Assembly (NCBI GenBank): GCA_949297365.1
Contig: CASFSL010000017.1
Coordinates: forward strand, 1-42,157
Reading direction: 5' to 3'
DNA length: 42,157 nt
Source of the DNA: an uncultured Bacteroidales bacterium
GTDB lineage: Bacteria > Bacteroidota > Bacteroidia > Bacteroidales > UBA932
The notes beneath the pieces are model-generated. The model was given only the letters and a program-made list of their open reading frames with translations. It did no database searches and was not told the origin of the DNA. The translations under genes and the position numbers were made by a program. Shown here one piece after another: positions 6,723-17,438 of this stretch (position 1 is its first letter; each line of letters opens with the position of its first letter).

Positions 6723-9700
6723 TTACTCGATTCTTATGTAATACTTCTGATTGCCCTCGGAGGAGGGGATGAAGAGCTTGCCGCCCGTCCATATGTCGCC
6801 CTTGGAGTAAATCCCGTTTGTCGGCACCTTGGTATAGTCCGCCCATGCGTTGGATACCAGCAGGCTGCCCACGTTCACGCCCCTTGCGACATTAACGCCT
6901 GCGCTGATGCGCGTTCCGGTGCTGATGTACCAGCCGTAGTCGTCCGTGCTTCCGATTGTGATGCCCGATGTGGCTCTTATACTGCCCGCCACATCCAGCT
7001 TATAGGCCGGGGAGGTGGTGCCGATGCCCACGTTGCCGGAGGAGGGCTTAATAACCATCAGGGGAGAGTCGTACTGACCGCCGTAGAAGTAATAATAAGA
7101 AATGCTGTCCCCCGATCCGTATGCTCCGGCGATATATCCCATATAGTCTCCGTTGTTCCTGGCCTCGACAAGGCCGTGCGCCCAGCCGGTTGTAGCGGCC
7201 CTGAGGATAAAGGAGTCTGATGTAATCTCCGTTCTTCTGTTTCCGCTGCCTGCAGCAGACAATAGACTGGAGAAGCCCGATATACTGCCGCTCATGCTAA
7301 TGCTTCCCACCCCAGTCATATTCCCGCTCACGTTCCCCGTCCCGTCAAATGGCCGTCCCCACAGGGTGCGGGAGGTCTGGAGCTTGGTGGCGGAGGTCGC
7401 GTTGCCGGAGAGAGCACCGGAGAAGCCCCGGTCTGACTTGCAGCCGTCCACCGTGGTGAACTCGTAGGCGGTGTAGCCGCTCGGTATCGCCGCGTTCGGG
7501 GTGAACGCGGTGAACGTGCCGTAGCCCTGCCCCGTGACGCCGTAGGGGTCGTTGTTGCTGCTCGCGGCGGAATAGATGTCGATGTGGAATATCTTAGAGT
7601 TGCTCCACACCACCCTTATCTTGGTTATGAGATGTCCTCCCATGACCCCCGACAGCTGCGTTATGCTGATGTCGCCGTTGTACCCCACGCATATCGAGAA
7701 CGAGTAGTGCTCGTTCTGAAGGGAGGCATAGGTGCGGCCTATGTGCAGGATGACTTCGTTGCTATAAACAACATTGGTTTCTGCGGACGTAAACACCCTG
7801 TACCACCCCGCGGCGGTGAACTGCGATGTGAGGAACGACATTCCCCTGCGGGTCTCGGCGAGCGTCTTGCCTTCAAGGAACGAGGCGTAGAGGCCAGCCA
7901 CCGTCTTCACCGTACCTCCCACCGTCAGCGACAGGTTCGTGGTCGCATTGGATGTCAGTGCGGTCAGCAGCCCGCTCTTGTGCGTTCCGTCCAGCAAATC
8001 CGCGTCCAGCCCCGAGCCGCTGCCGTCGTTGCCGGAGTGCCAGACGGTATTTGAAGCAAGCATCAGTGAGCCCGCATCCGTTATCCGCAGGTACTTATTT
8101 GCTGGATAACTATACAAATACGCACCCTGACTTGCAAGATATCCGGAGGCCGCCTTGCTGCTGCCGCTGATTTGGTATCTGATAAGAGCCTCAGATGACG
8201 AACTGATGGTCAGCGTCCCTGTCATCGTGTCGCCGCTGACGTTGACGTAGCGGGAATCGAGGGTCGAGGTGTAGTTGGACGGGGTGAGGGCGTAACTGCC
8301 GATGTTGCCGCTGTGCAGGATGGGATAGGTGTTGTAAGTAAGGAAGTTCTTGCCTACTACAAAATTGTGCTTGCCGACAGCGTCGTCCCACGCATCGGTC
8401 ACTTCGTTATAGCACGGGTTGATAAAGACCTTCTGCGGTGTATTCCAGTAGCCGATGGCTGCGAGATGTGAAGTTCCGGCGGCATTGTCCCATACAGGGC
8501 CTGTCTCGAAGTTGGACGTATCGGTATGCATTCTTTTTACAAACCCTGGGCCCTCGTCAGCTATGAAATTACTACCCAACAACTCCGCATACTCTCCTGC
8601 CACAGCACTGCCCCGTCCAAAAACATATTGGCTGATACTGCCTGTACCGCCTTTTGCCCGAAAGTTAAACCAGACAACATTAGAAAATCCCGCGGGAATG
8701 ACGTTAAACTCGTTGCCGTGAGAAATGAGATTGTTGTCATTGGCCTGTATGGCATACCTCCCGTCCGCCGCGCTCTGCGTCAGCGCACCCACCTCAGCAG
8801 CCGTGGGCCACCGCGTAACATAGGCCGACGGAGCGGCCTTCAGCAGCGCGTCCCACGATGAGTGCAGGTCGGAGATGGTCGAGAGGGAGACAGAGGTCAG
8901 CCATGAGGGCTTGGGCTGCGTAAGCGCGGAGGACCAGCCGTTGCCCAGTCCCCCTATCTCGTCTATGTCGTGCGTGTGGCTGTCCGTGGCAATCCAGTAA
9001 TTCTCATCTCCGCGCACGGGGATGTAGCCTCCCAGTTCCGCCTGCCTCTGCTCCAGCCACGTAGGCTTGGGCTGCGTAAGCGCGAAACGCCATCCTTTGT
9101 CGAGATCGGTGACAAGGACGTCCGACCACCTCATGCCCAGGTTGCTGATGTCAGTTACCTCATGCTCATGCGCCGAGGGAGCGTAGGTGGACGGCTTGTT
9201 TGTTATCCTGCCCCAGTCGAGGTTGCCGCCGATGTCTGATATCGGGGGCAGGTGCGAGGCGGCTATCACCTTGCTGCTCATCGAGCCGCCGAGTTCCTCC
9301 CACAACTTGTCGACGTCCAGCACGCCTGTACCGCCCTCATCATCTCCGTAGGCTACGAAGTCACCGGCCGAGGTAGCCGTGGCCGATATGTGCAGCCGCC
9401 CGTCTATCACGGACAGGGTCACGCCGTCCACGTCCAGTGTCTTGACCTTGATGCTCTGAGGCAGCAGTAGGCTGAAATTCTCCTGACCGTCAACACTCTT
9501 CGTCGCGCCCGCATTGTCCTGAGTGTAGTCCTTTATGCTTACAAGGCGGGCCATGCCCCATTTTTCCGTGGTGATGTCATAAGCCCCGTTGAAGAACGTG
9601 CCGTTGATTTTCTGTGCCGTCCTCAGTTGGTCGGCATACTTGGCGTAGAGGCTTGTCACCGAGAGCGACTTCCCGCCTACCGTCAGCGAGAGGTTCGTGG

Positions 9701-12389
9701 TCGCACTGGATGTAAGGGCGGTCAGCAGCTCGTCGGCATGCACCCCGTCGAGGGTATCGGCATTGTCCGCCGAGGCCGCGCTGTTCACCTTTACGGCCTT
9801 CACCTGCGACTCGTTCCACACCCACTTGGAGTTCAGTACGCCCTGCAGCTCCGTCACGTCCGATATGGCGTGCGAGTGTGCGGATGGAGCGAACGTAGAG
9901 GGCTTGCCGCTGATGTCGGCCCACGCCCACTTGGTCGGGAAGTCCGATATCTTCGCCTTGGTGATGCTCGGGATATGCGACGCGTCTATGACCTTTGACG
10001 AGTCATCGGCCTCCAGTTCCTGCCAGAGCCGGGCCACATCCAGCCCGCCCGAGCCGGAGGCTCCGTCCTCGTCCCCGAACGCCACGAAGTCCCCGTCAGA
10101 GGTGACGGTAGAAGAAACATGCAGCCTGCCGTCCACCACGGAGAGCGATATGCTGCCTATCTTGATGCCGTAGACGAAGGTCTTGACCCCGGTTATATTC
10201 TGATTGTCTGCAAGTGTCACGTACTTTTCCAGTTCCCCGTCTATCTCCGTCTTGGTGTATGCGTCCGCTATGCCGTAGCCGGCAAGGGTGGTTGGCTTCT
10301 TCGCTTTGAGCATGTCATCCCACGAGGCATGCAGGTCGCTGATGGTGGAGAGCGAGACAGCCGTCAGCCATGCGGGCTTCTGGCTGGCAAGCACGCTGTC
10401 CCACGAGGTATGCAAATCGCTTATCTTGGACAGTTCAATGTCCGGTATGTGCGACACGTCTATCTGCTTCGTACCGGGGGCCTCCAGTTCCTCCCACATA
10501 CGGGCGACATCAAGGCCACCAGAGCCAGTACTTCCCTCCTCGTCACCGAACGCGACGAAATCCCCGTCAGATGTCACGGATGAGGAGACATGCAGACGAC
10601 CGCCAGCATAACTGAGCACCGCGTCGCCTATCTTGAGGGTACCGGTCACCTCAAGGTCGCCTGATATCTTGCCGCCGGTCAGCAGCAGGTACTTGGCCAG
10701 TTCCTCCTCCACCCAGTCCTTGTCGGCCTTCCCGGCCAGGGCGGTATTCACTTCTGTGGTGAGCGGATAGTCATCGAGTATCTCCGTCAGCTCGTCCTGC
10801 AGCACCACCGAGCCGGGAATATGGGACACGTCGATGACCTTCGACGCATCCTCCGCAGCAAGCTCCTCCCACAGCCGGGCGATGTCCAGGCCGCCGGAGC
10901 CGCCTTCCTCTCCCTCCTCCGCGCCGAACGCAGCGATGTCACCGTCGGACACGAGGCCCTTGGATATGTGCAGACGCCCGTCCACACAGGTAATCTCGAC
11001 GTCGCCGACGATGATCTTCTCCGGGCGGATGGTCTCGCCGTGGTGGTCATGTGCGCCGACTATACCGCTTCCTACCTGCACGCCATTATACAGAAGATTG
11101 CCGCTGCTGTCAACAGAGAGACCATTTAGCACCTGCAGATTGTCATGCACGTGCCACATAGGGCCATATATAGTCTCCACGGATGACAGCAGCGTCGATT
11201 TCAGGCCTCCGACAGAAAGCGTATACCAGTTTTCCCCGTATGGGGACTGCACGGGTATAATCAGATCATTTGACAGTACGGCCGAGGGGAACTCATTAAG
11301 TCTGGGCGTCAAAAAAAAAACTTCAGCGTCCGGCCCGGAGATTTCCACTACATCGGGCATGTTATCGCTTCTCGGGACATTAAGCAGCCCGAGATCGGAG
11401 GCATATCTGTAGTCGAACGAATATGCTGCCAGCACCGACATCGCTGATTTCTCAACAGATGAGGCATCCAGCACTATGGGCAGTATGGCCCCTCTGTAAA
11501 GGTGGTATGCCGCCGAAGATCGGAAAAGTTCCCAGCACCACTCGCATTCCCGTCCGGTGAGCATACCGGTGTTCTGGCTCCACTTCCTGGACAGGTCCGG
11601 GTCAGCAGCCGTATAAGAATTGTCTAACAGCAAGGAGGTGTACCCAATCTCCGGTACCAGCTTGCGGTCGCCGTAGAAACGGAATGTGTCGAGTCCGCCA
11701 AGGGAGTTCTCGCAGAGATACACTTCGTCGAGCGCACCCTGAGAGCACAGTACATAACGCTGCACATACGTAAGCCGGAGCCCCTGGGCATCCTTTATAT
11801 ATACATCGATGACACCGTACCTCTCCTTCCCGGACTCATCCAGTGCCCACAGCTTGGAAAAACGTGTATTGATGCTTACACACTGTGACACATCGCAGAC
11901 TTTTTTCTCTCCGGATGTGCCGTCGATATAATAGAACCTGGCATAGCACGCGCAGGAGCCGGAGGCCGGATAATATGTCAGCCACTCCGGCTGATCATGC
12001 AGCACCTCCTTTACCTGAGGCTGCCACGTGAGCCAGTTAGCCGTGAGGAAATTGGCCGCAGTATCCGAGAATCTCTCGACGCCCGAGCGGACAGCCGTGA
12101 ACTCAGCCACGGAGGTTCCGTCAACTTTTACGGTGAAGTCGGAATATACCGAGCTCTGGGATGTACTGACAGCATCCCCTGACGGCATGGTCAGAGACAG
12201 GGTGGACGTCACTATATCTGCGAGGTCCACATGGACTCTGTTATTGACATCCGGGAGGTATGTCTCCTCCAGCAGCATGCTGTCTCCCTTCAGGAGCTGC
12301 AGTGATATCTCCGAGCTGGTCGATATGATCAGTTCCTTGAGGTTCCTCGAGAGGGACAGGGTATCCGGTTTCTGTATTATCGTTGCCAT
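6723..12389 (-). CDS. Giant repeat-containing tail fibre / receptor-binding protein
   Basis: 1888 residues, the longest gene here. Residues 1 to about 470 are a non-repetitive tail-attachment part of the kind found in Bacteroidetes siphophages. Residues about 480-1030 hold four copies of a module with GDFVAFGDEEG...LDVARLWEEL...SKVIDVSHIP (near 486, 611, 769 and 1010), interspersed with STISDLHxSWD units that occur three times. A unit with LLTALTSxATTNLSLTVGG occurs twice (near 890 and 1480). The C-terminal region has VGIGTTSPAYKLDVAGSIRAT, a motif common at fibre tips, and ends YYIRIE. The fibre should decide host binding, probably to capsule or outer-membrane protein. A run of ten T in the coding strand lies near codon 358. 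Confidence 0.85.
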   Translation of the reverse strand: MATIIQKPDTLSLSRNLKELIISTSSEISLQLLKGDSMLLEETYLPDVNNRVHVDLADIVTSTLSLTMPSGDAVSTSQSSVYSDFTVKVDGTSVAEFTAVRSGVERFSDTAANFLTANWLTWQPQVKEVLHDQPEWLTYYPASGSCACYARFYYIDGTSGEKKVCDVSQCVSINTRFSKLWALDESGKERYGVIDVYIKDAQGLRLTYVQRYVLCSQGALDEVYLCENSLGGLDTFRFYGDRKLVPEIGYTSLLLDNSYTAADPDLSRKWSQNTGMLTGRECEWCWELFRSSAAYHLYRGAILPIVLDASSVEKSAMSVLAAYSFDYRYASDLGLLNVPRSDNMPDVVEISGPDAEVFFLTPRLNEFPSAVLSNDLIIPVQSPYGENWYTLSVGGLKSTLLSSVETIYGPMWHVHDNLQVLNGLSVDSSGNLLYNGVQVGSGIVGAHDHHGETIRPEKIIVGDVEITCVDGRLHISKGLVSDGDIAAFGAEEGEEGGSGGLDIARLWEELAAEDASKVIDVSHIPGSVVLQDELTEILDDYPLTTEVNTALAGKADKDWVEEELAKYLLLTGGKISGDLEVTGTLKIGDAVLSYAGGRLHVSSSVTSDGDFVAFGDEEGSTGSGGLDVARMWEELEAPGTKQIDVSHIPDIELSKISDLHTSWDSVLASQKPAWLTAVSLSTISDLHASWDDMLKAKKPTTLAGYGIADAYTKTEIDGELEKYVTLADNQNITGVKTFVYGIKIGSISLSVVDGRLHVSSTVTSDGDFVAFGDEDGASGSGGLDVARLWQELEADDSSKVIDASHIPSITKAKISDFPTKWAWADISGKPSTFAPSAHSHAISDVTELQGVLNSKWVWNESQVKAVKVNSAASADNADTLDGVHADELLTALTSSATTNLSLTVGGKSLSVTSLYAKYADQLRTAQKINGTFFNGAYDITTEKWGMARLVSIKDYTQDNAGATKSVDGQENFSLLLPQSIKVKTLDVDGVTLSVIDGRLHISATATSAGDFVAYGDDEGGTGVLDVDKLWEELGGSMSSKVIAASHLPPISDIGGNLDWGRITNKPSTYAPSAHEHEVTDISNLGMRWSDVLVTDLDKGWRFALTQPKPTWLEQRQAELGGYIPVRGDENYWIATDSHTHDIDEIGGLGNGWSSALTQPKPSWLTSVSLSTISDLHSSWDALLKAAPSAYVTRWPTAAEVGALTQSAADGRYAIQANDNNLISHGNEFNVIPAGFSNVVWFNFRAKGGTGSISQYVFGRGSAVAGEYAELLGSNFIADEGPGFVKRMHTDTSNFETGPVWDNAAGTSHLAAIGYWNTPQKVFINPCYNEVTDAWDDAVGKHNFVVGKNFLTYNTYPILHSGNIGSYALTPSNYTSTLDSRYVNVSGDTMTGTLTISSSSEALIRYQISGSSKAASGYLASQGAYLYSYPANKYLRITDAGSLMLASNTVWHSGNDGSGSGLDADLLDGTHKSGLLTALTSNATTNLSLTVGGTVKTVAGLYASFLEGKTLAETRRGMSFLTSQFTAAGWYRVFTSAETNVVYSNEVILHIGRTYASLQNEHYSFSICVGYNGDISITQLSGVMGGHLITKIRVVWSNSKIFHIDIYSAASSNNDPYGVTGQGYGTFTAFTPNAAIPSGYTAYEFTTVDGCKSDRGFSGALSGNATSATKLQTSRTLWGRPFDGTGNVSGNMTGVGSISMSGSISGFSSLLSAAGSGNRRTEITSDSFILRAATTGWAHGLVEARNNGDYMGYIAGAYGSGDSISYYYFYGGQYDSPLMVIKPSSGNVGIGTTSPAYKLDVAGSIRATSGITIGSTDDYGWYISTGTRISAGVNVARGVNVGSLLVSNAWADYTKVPTNGIYSKGDIWTGGKLFIPSSEGNQKYYIRIE

Positions 12390-12441
12390 TGCGGTTCAAA
12401 GGTAAGGATGGAGCGCAGGAGAAAAAAGGACAGAAATTTCA

Positions 12442-14442
12442 TCAGATAGGAGCCGCCTTGAACCATACTTCCGTATAAACGAAATCCTCCTGGAACAATA
12501 TCTCCCCGGTTGTAAGGTTACGTCCGGTGTAAATGACCGGTATGAGCTGGTTGTACCCTGTCTGCGACGTTGATGCGGGAGGCGAGCTTGGTCTTACGGC
12601 ATTCTCAGGTAAAGAGTATTCAGCCTCCACCTCCATATTCACGCCCTCCCACTTCCTCTTCAAGTCGGCGATCATGGCGTCAATCTTCGATGTATCCAGT
12701 TTCCAGTAGTATTTCTGCTGAGTAAATACAGGCCGTAAGTCCGGGTCGGAAGTATCGCCCAGCAAAACGAAAGAGCATGTACCGGTCTCTACCCTGCCCC
12801 TGCGGATGGAGTAAGACAGGTCCGTGCAGAGTATGAGCTGCCCGCGGTAAAGTTTGCTGCGCATGATATCAAAACGGAGCACCTCCTCCGCGGTCAGGAC
12901 CAGCTTCCCGGACAGCACTGTCTTTCCACGGCTGAGCAGCCCGTTATACCTGGCAAAGAATCGTGCGTACAGATCGTCCGGAGTCAAGGAGAAGTCCGTC
13001 CACTCACTGCCGGAGGCATCATACTTCTGTGTGGTGGCAAGGCGGTAATTGGCCGACTGGTCGAACACGCCGCTGTCATACGCAACTATCATCTTATGGC
13101 CTCCCTCACCTTCTTTCTCCCCGTTGACCTGGGTGTGTCTGTGGGTTCTGTCCCCGATATACGGCATCAGCACTCCGCCTACATACACCATGGGCGGCAA
13201 CGGGTCGGACGGAGAGAACTCCTCCTGACCGGAGGTTCCCTGTCTGTCGTAGCTGAAGTACGGGGAGCCTATTCTAGCAGAGGAAACGACCGGCTCGGTC
13301 CTGTCGCCTATGGAACTCGCGAAAGAATAGTAGTCGCCTGTGGAAAGTCTCCTGGCCACGACATACCGCGATACGGTGCCCGGGATATTGAAGATACGCT
13401 CGGATACGTCCGTTACTATCGGGTTGGCCTGGCAGAATGTATCCATAGTTTCCATGGGCGGCGCCGCTCCCTCCAGCGACGTATCCCCCTTCAGCACGAC
13501 TCTGGAGGAATCGTTGAAGGTGATGGTGACGGCGCCGTCCATCTTCCCGGAAAGATCCATGTCGGGAACTGCGCCGGAGAGCACGTCCTGCATCAGGTAG
13601 ATGTCCGCCGTCTTCCTGTCGGGGTCAATGCGCACCGCGGCCAGGAACTTGTCGTGCAGCCACTCCAGGAAGTCAGAGACGGTCATGTCCGGAACCAGAT
13701 CCGAGTAGTCGATCTTTCCTGTGCAGATGACATCCGACACGTTATGCAGGACTATTATCCGCTTCAGGGCAGTGTCTGCACGGAACGGATTGAGGCCCAC
13801 AGTGTAGCCGCTGAGGCTGAAAAGCATGTCTATCAGCCGGTGCAGGTACAGGAAAGGTGCGATGCCGTAGCCGTCCGGCACCAGTATCGAGTCCTCCCCG
13901 TCCGGGATATACCTGGACAGATACTCCAGCTGTCCTCCGGCCAGCGGTGCGTTGTTCACCCTGTAGCTGCCGGCCTCTGAATCGTAGTCCACTGCCACCG
14001 GGCAGATGATGAAGTCATCCGTTGCCTCACCCCGGTACAGTTTTGCCAGGTATGCGTACAGGGCTCCGATGTCCGTCCACTCCTGGCGCACCTTATCCGC
14101 GAATATGTCCCGCAGATTCTTCTCCTTGAACTGAGTGTAAAACTCGCTCTCGGCCAGCAGGAAGGAACATGTGATGCCCTCGTCGCCCGAGGCCGACTCC
14201 AAAAGCAGTTGTCCGTTCTTGATGAACACGCCCTCTGACATGGTCGCGGCCATGCGGCGCAGGCGACTTGTGGATCCTACCCTTTCCGGGCGGCCGAGGA
14301 CGGACAGGGCCTGCTGGGTGGCCGGGATAGTTACGGGGACAGACGAAGCTCCCTCGTCCGAGAAAAAAGGATTGTGCTGCTCGACGGATATCTCCAGATC
14401 GTCCGGAAGGGGCAACTGCCCGTGTTCTGTAATCAGTTTCAT
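12442..14442 (-). CDS. Tail tip / baseplate protein
   Basis: 666 residues, beginning MKLITEHGQLPLPDDL and lying directly after the tape measure gene with a 4-base overlap. This is the position of the distal tail and tail-associated proteins in siphoviruses. The N-terminal 100 residues look like a distal-tail-type beta domain. The middle (about 200-290) contains FLEWLHDKFLAAVRIDP, a segment often seen in Bacteroidetes phage tail hubs. The C-terminus carries beta-rich decoration. It probably forms the hub joining tail tube and fibres. Confidence 0.75.
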   Translation of the reverse strand: MKLITEHGQLPLPDDLEISVEQHNPFFSDEGASSVPVTIPATQQALSVLGRPERVGSTSRLRRMAATMSEGVFIKNGQLLLESASGDEGITCSFLLAESEFYTQFKEKNLRDIFADKVRQEWTDIGALYAYLAKLYRGEATDDFIICPVAVDYDSEAGSYRVNNAPLAGGQLEYLSRYIPDGEDSILVPDGYGIAPFLYLHRLIDMLFSLSGYTVGLNPFRADTALKRIIVLHNVSDVICTGKIDYSDLVPDMTVSDFLEWLHDKFLAAVRIDPDRKTADIYLMQDVLSGAVPDMDLSGKMDGAVTITFNDSSRVVLKGDTSLEGAAPPMETMDTFCQANPIVTDVSERIFNIPGTVSRYVVARRLSTGDYYSFASSIGDRTEPVVSSARIGSPYFSYDRQGTSGQEEFSPSDPLPPMVYVGGVLMPYIGDRTHRHTQVNGEKEGEGGHKMIVAYDSGVFDQSANYRLATTQKYDASGSEWTDFSLTPDDLYARFFARYNGLLSRGKTVLSGKLVLTAEEVLRFDIMRSKLYRGQLILCTDLSYSIRRGRVETGTCSFVLLGDTSDPDLRPVFTQQKYYWKLDTSKIDAMIADLKRKWEGVNMEVEAEYSLPENAVRPSSPPASTSQTGYNQLIPVIYTGRNLTTGEILFQEDFVYTEVWFKAAPI

Positions 14443-17438
14443 TTTCTTGAGGCGGCTTTTTTGAACTTGTTGCTTATTTCCTGGGCCGCATTGTGCTCGG
14501 AGAGCACCGTGTAGGCCTTGATAGGATTGTCACGCAGGGACTTGAATACCGCAGTCATCTCCTTGATGGCGGCCGCAGCACCGGATGATGAAGGGTCTCC
14601 GGTGTAGCCTCCGTCGGCGAATCCGGGCAGACGGTTGCGGGTGCTGCGGCGGGAGCGGATCCGCTCGATGGCCATCACGTGCGAATATGCCTCGGGGTCG
14701 CGCATCTCCGGTACCGGGACCACGTACTCGCCCCGGTGGACTATGCCGGCGGGCTCCAGACGGCCGCCGTAGCCGGTGAAGCCGCCCTCTGAATAGCCGC
14801 TGTCCTCGGGAATTACCGTCCTTACAGATGTGGTGCCGGAGGAAGAGGATGAGACGGTGGAGTTCTTGATGGCGTTGCGCTGTGCTATGATAGTAGCGAC
14901 CTGGGCAGCGGTGGTTGCGGCGATAAGACCTGTATATATGCCTGCAAGGACCGGGTTGCCCTTCGCAGCCGTCCATGCCTGGATGATGGCCAAAGCACCG
15001 GCTGCCACTGCCTGGGCTATCTGTATGCCCATGTCGATATCGGCGTACTTCTTCTGTATCTCCAGCTTTTTCGCCTGGTATTTTTCCTCTATGGCCTCCC
15101 GTTTGTCAGCATTATTCCCGGCTGCGGCCAGTTCCTTCTGCATCTGGGCATCGAGAGATGCAGACTCGACTTCCTGGATGCTGCTGACCAGAGAACTGAT
15201 GTTGTTAAGAAAACCGGAAGCCACCTGTAGGCCGTTCTGAAGGGACTGGGTCTGGATATTGAACGCCTCGGAAGCATACCGGCGGATTACCTCATTCCTT
15301 GCAGCCTGAAACTCTTCCTCTGCTATCAGCTTCTGGTCGTAGAGCGACTGCAGCTGCGCCATCTCGGCATCCTTGCCGGCGGAGAGCAGTGTCAACCTCG
15401 TATTTGTATCCGCAAACCTGTTTTTGATCTCTCCAGCCTGCTGAACGTCGGAGGCCAGACGGTTGTCGTCCTCATCCAGAGAGGCCTGCATACCGGCTTG
15501 CTCGGCCTCCATCATCCTCTCCACCGCAGCCTCACTGTCGGCCAGCATTTTCTCCAGTTCCGCATTAAGTTCCTTGGACTTCTGAATGACACGGTCCAGA
15601 GCCTCCTCAGAACCGTCGGCCGCTGCCTGGGTGAAACCGTCCATCGAGGATATCATGTTGTCCAGAACCGCACCGGTGGACTCCACGATATCAACGCCGA
15701 ACTGCCTGTTTATCTCGTTCACCCTCCTAAGCCTCTCCGTCTCGATACGCTCCAGCTCGCGGTTCATCTCCTCCTCGGAGATCTTACGCTCGACATACTG
15801 CTGCTTGTAGATATTGGTTTCCTCCTTCGCCTGTTTTTCCACCTCATCCACGGCTTTCTGGTAATTCTCATCCTTCAACTCCTCCTTCAGCCTGGACATA
15901 GTCGTCTTCGCCCTGAGCGTTGCCTGCTCGAAATCAGCCTGAGCCTTCAGATACCCGGTCTGAGCATTGACATACCCGAGTATATCCTCATCGTTCAGCA
16001 AATCGTACTGATGCTGCAGTTCTACTATTTTGTCCAGGCCTTTCACATCATCAAGCATTTTCTTTATTTCGTTTTCCAGGCGGCTGACATTACCCTCATA
16101 CGTTGCAAGGACCTGTAAACTTGGCGCCGTTCTCTGCGCTATTTTCAATGAACGGCGGGCTTTTTCCAGTTTTTCCTCCAACTCCAGATATTCTCCCGCC
16201 GCATCAATCATTTCTGCATTATTAAAATAATTGTCAACCATATATTCCATGTCCCCGGTACTGAGGGCACCATTCGTTTTGTCACTTATAGCCTTCAAAG
16301 CGACGGCCCGTTCCCTTTCTGCTGTTTTCTCCTTTACAGCAAGAATTTCGCTTTCCAGTTCAAGAATCTTTTCCGCAGCAGCGATTCTTTCGTTGTTGGA
16401 CTTGGTTGTATCACGCATAATAGCCGTCTGACGGGATATCTCGATATTATTTCGAGTCTCTGTGAGGGTTGAAGCATTCTGCATTTCAAAAAGATCTTCC
16501 TGTAGCTTCGCCAGTTTGCGGCCCTCTTCGTATGCCATGGCCATATTAGAGAAGAGGTGCCCCCAATCTCTGGTGGCAAAACTGGTAAGCAAGGCTTCGT
16601 AACTCTTCCGCATACCGGTCATCGTGCGGTTCCATTTGTCTCCTATGGCATTTGCATTTGCACCATAATCCGCGACAAGTTTTTTTATGCCGTTAGAAAT
16701 ACCCGTAAACAATATTGTAGAAATATTTCCATAGAAGGTAGAGGCGCTGTTTTTTATATCTGTAAAGAACTTCTGTAGTCTGCTTTGGGACTTAGGAAGT
16801 TCCTGGGCAGCGGTTTCCTGGGATCTGTCCAATTCCCTCAGCCTGGTGTCCACCTCCGCTATTCTGGATTTCAGCTTGTTCCAATCCGGATTTCGGGAGG
16901 CTCCCGGCAGATTGTTGAGACGTATTTCCAGCTGCTTGGCATAATCTGTCAAATCCTTGACGGAAAGCGATGTTATATCCATACTGTCAGACACGCGAAT
17001 AGCCCCTATCCGCACCTCGGACAGACGGGCATCCACCTTGCGGTACTCATCATTGAGCTTACTCCATTGCTCCGGATTAAGTTTCTCTGACAAGTGGTCC
17101 AGTTCCTGACGGAGTTCCTGCTTTCTTTTCGTGAGCTGAGCGGACGACATGGATGAAATATCCAGCACTTCACGGTATGATTCATGCTCTTTGTTCAACT
17201 TTTTGATTTCCTTCTCCAATCCCCGGGCATGTTCCTGAAGTTTTCGGATTACTCCAGCTTCTCCCTTACCCGACTCCATCAGGGACAGCATAACCTTATT
17301 GGTTTCCGACAGCTCTTCCTTGAGTTTCCTCAACTGTTTGCCGCCTTTCTCGATGACATCAGTAAAATCCTGCATGCCGCCGTTATTGACGATATTTAGA
17401 TACAGGTTGTGTACCTCTTCTGAAGACAATTTGGCCAT
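14439..17438 (-). CDS. Tail tape measure protein
   Basis: 999 residues from the ATG at 17438; a TTG at 17462 would add 8. The first 650 residues are almost entirely charged helices and coiled coils, the standard design of a protein that sets tail length. Hydrophobic segments at about 800-850 (IQIAQAVAAGALAIIQAW and LAGIYTGLIAATTAAQVA) would enter the host membrane during DNA ejection. The Gly-rich tail (GGFTGYGG, HRGEYVVP) is typical of Bacteroidetes tape measures. The length predicts a tail of roughly 150 nm by the usual 1.5 angstrom per residue rule. The start codon is inside a large hairpin (17428-17484), suggesting translational control. Confidence 0.93.
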   Translation of the reverse strand: MAKLSSEEVHNLYLNIVNNGGMQDFTDVIEKGGKQLRKLKEELSETNKVMLSLMESGKGEAGVIRKLQEHARGLEKEIKKLNKEHESYREVLDISSMSSAQLTKRKQELRQELDHLSEKLNPEQWSKLNDEYRKVDARLSEVRIGAIRVSDSMDITSLSVKDLTDYAKQLEIRLNNLPGASRNPDWNKLKSRIAEVDTRLRELDRSQETAAQELPKSQSRLQKFFTDIKNSASTFYGNISTILFTGISNGIKKLVADYGANANAIGDKWNRTMTGMRKSYEALLTSFATRDWGHLFSNMAMAYEEGRKLAKLQEDLFEMQNASTLTETRNNIEISRQTAIMRDTTKSNNERIAAAEKILELESEILAVKEKTAERERAVALKAISDKTNGALSTGDMEYMVDNYFNNAEMIDAAGEYLELEEKLEKARRSLKIAQRTAPSLQVLATYEGNVSRLENEIKKMLDDVKGLDKIVELQHQYDLLNDEDILGYVNAQTGYLKAQADFEQATLRAKTTMSRLKEELKDENYQKAVDEVEKQAKEETNIYKQQYVERKISEEEMNRELERIETERLRRVNEINRQFGVDIVESTGAVLDNMISSMDGFTQAAADGSEEALDRVIQKSKELNAELEKMLADSEAAVERMMEAEQAGMQASLDEDDNRLASDVQQAGEIKNRFADTNTRLTLLSAGKDAEMAQLQSLYDQKLIAEEEFQAARNEVIRRYASEAFNIQTQSLQNGLQVASGFLNNISSLVSSIQEVESASLDAQMQKELAAAGNNADKREAIEEKYQAKKLEIQKKYADIDMGIQIAQAVAAGALAIIQAWTAAKGNPVLAGIYTGLIAATTAAQVATIIAQRNAIKNSTVSSSSSGTTSVRTVIPEDSGYSEGGFTGYGGRLEPAGIVHRGEYVVPVPEMRDPEAYSHVMAIERIRSRRSTRNRLPGFADGGYTGDPSSSGAAAAIKEMTAVFKSLRDNPIKAYTVLSEHNAAQEISNKFKKAASRK

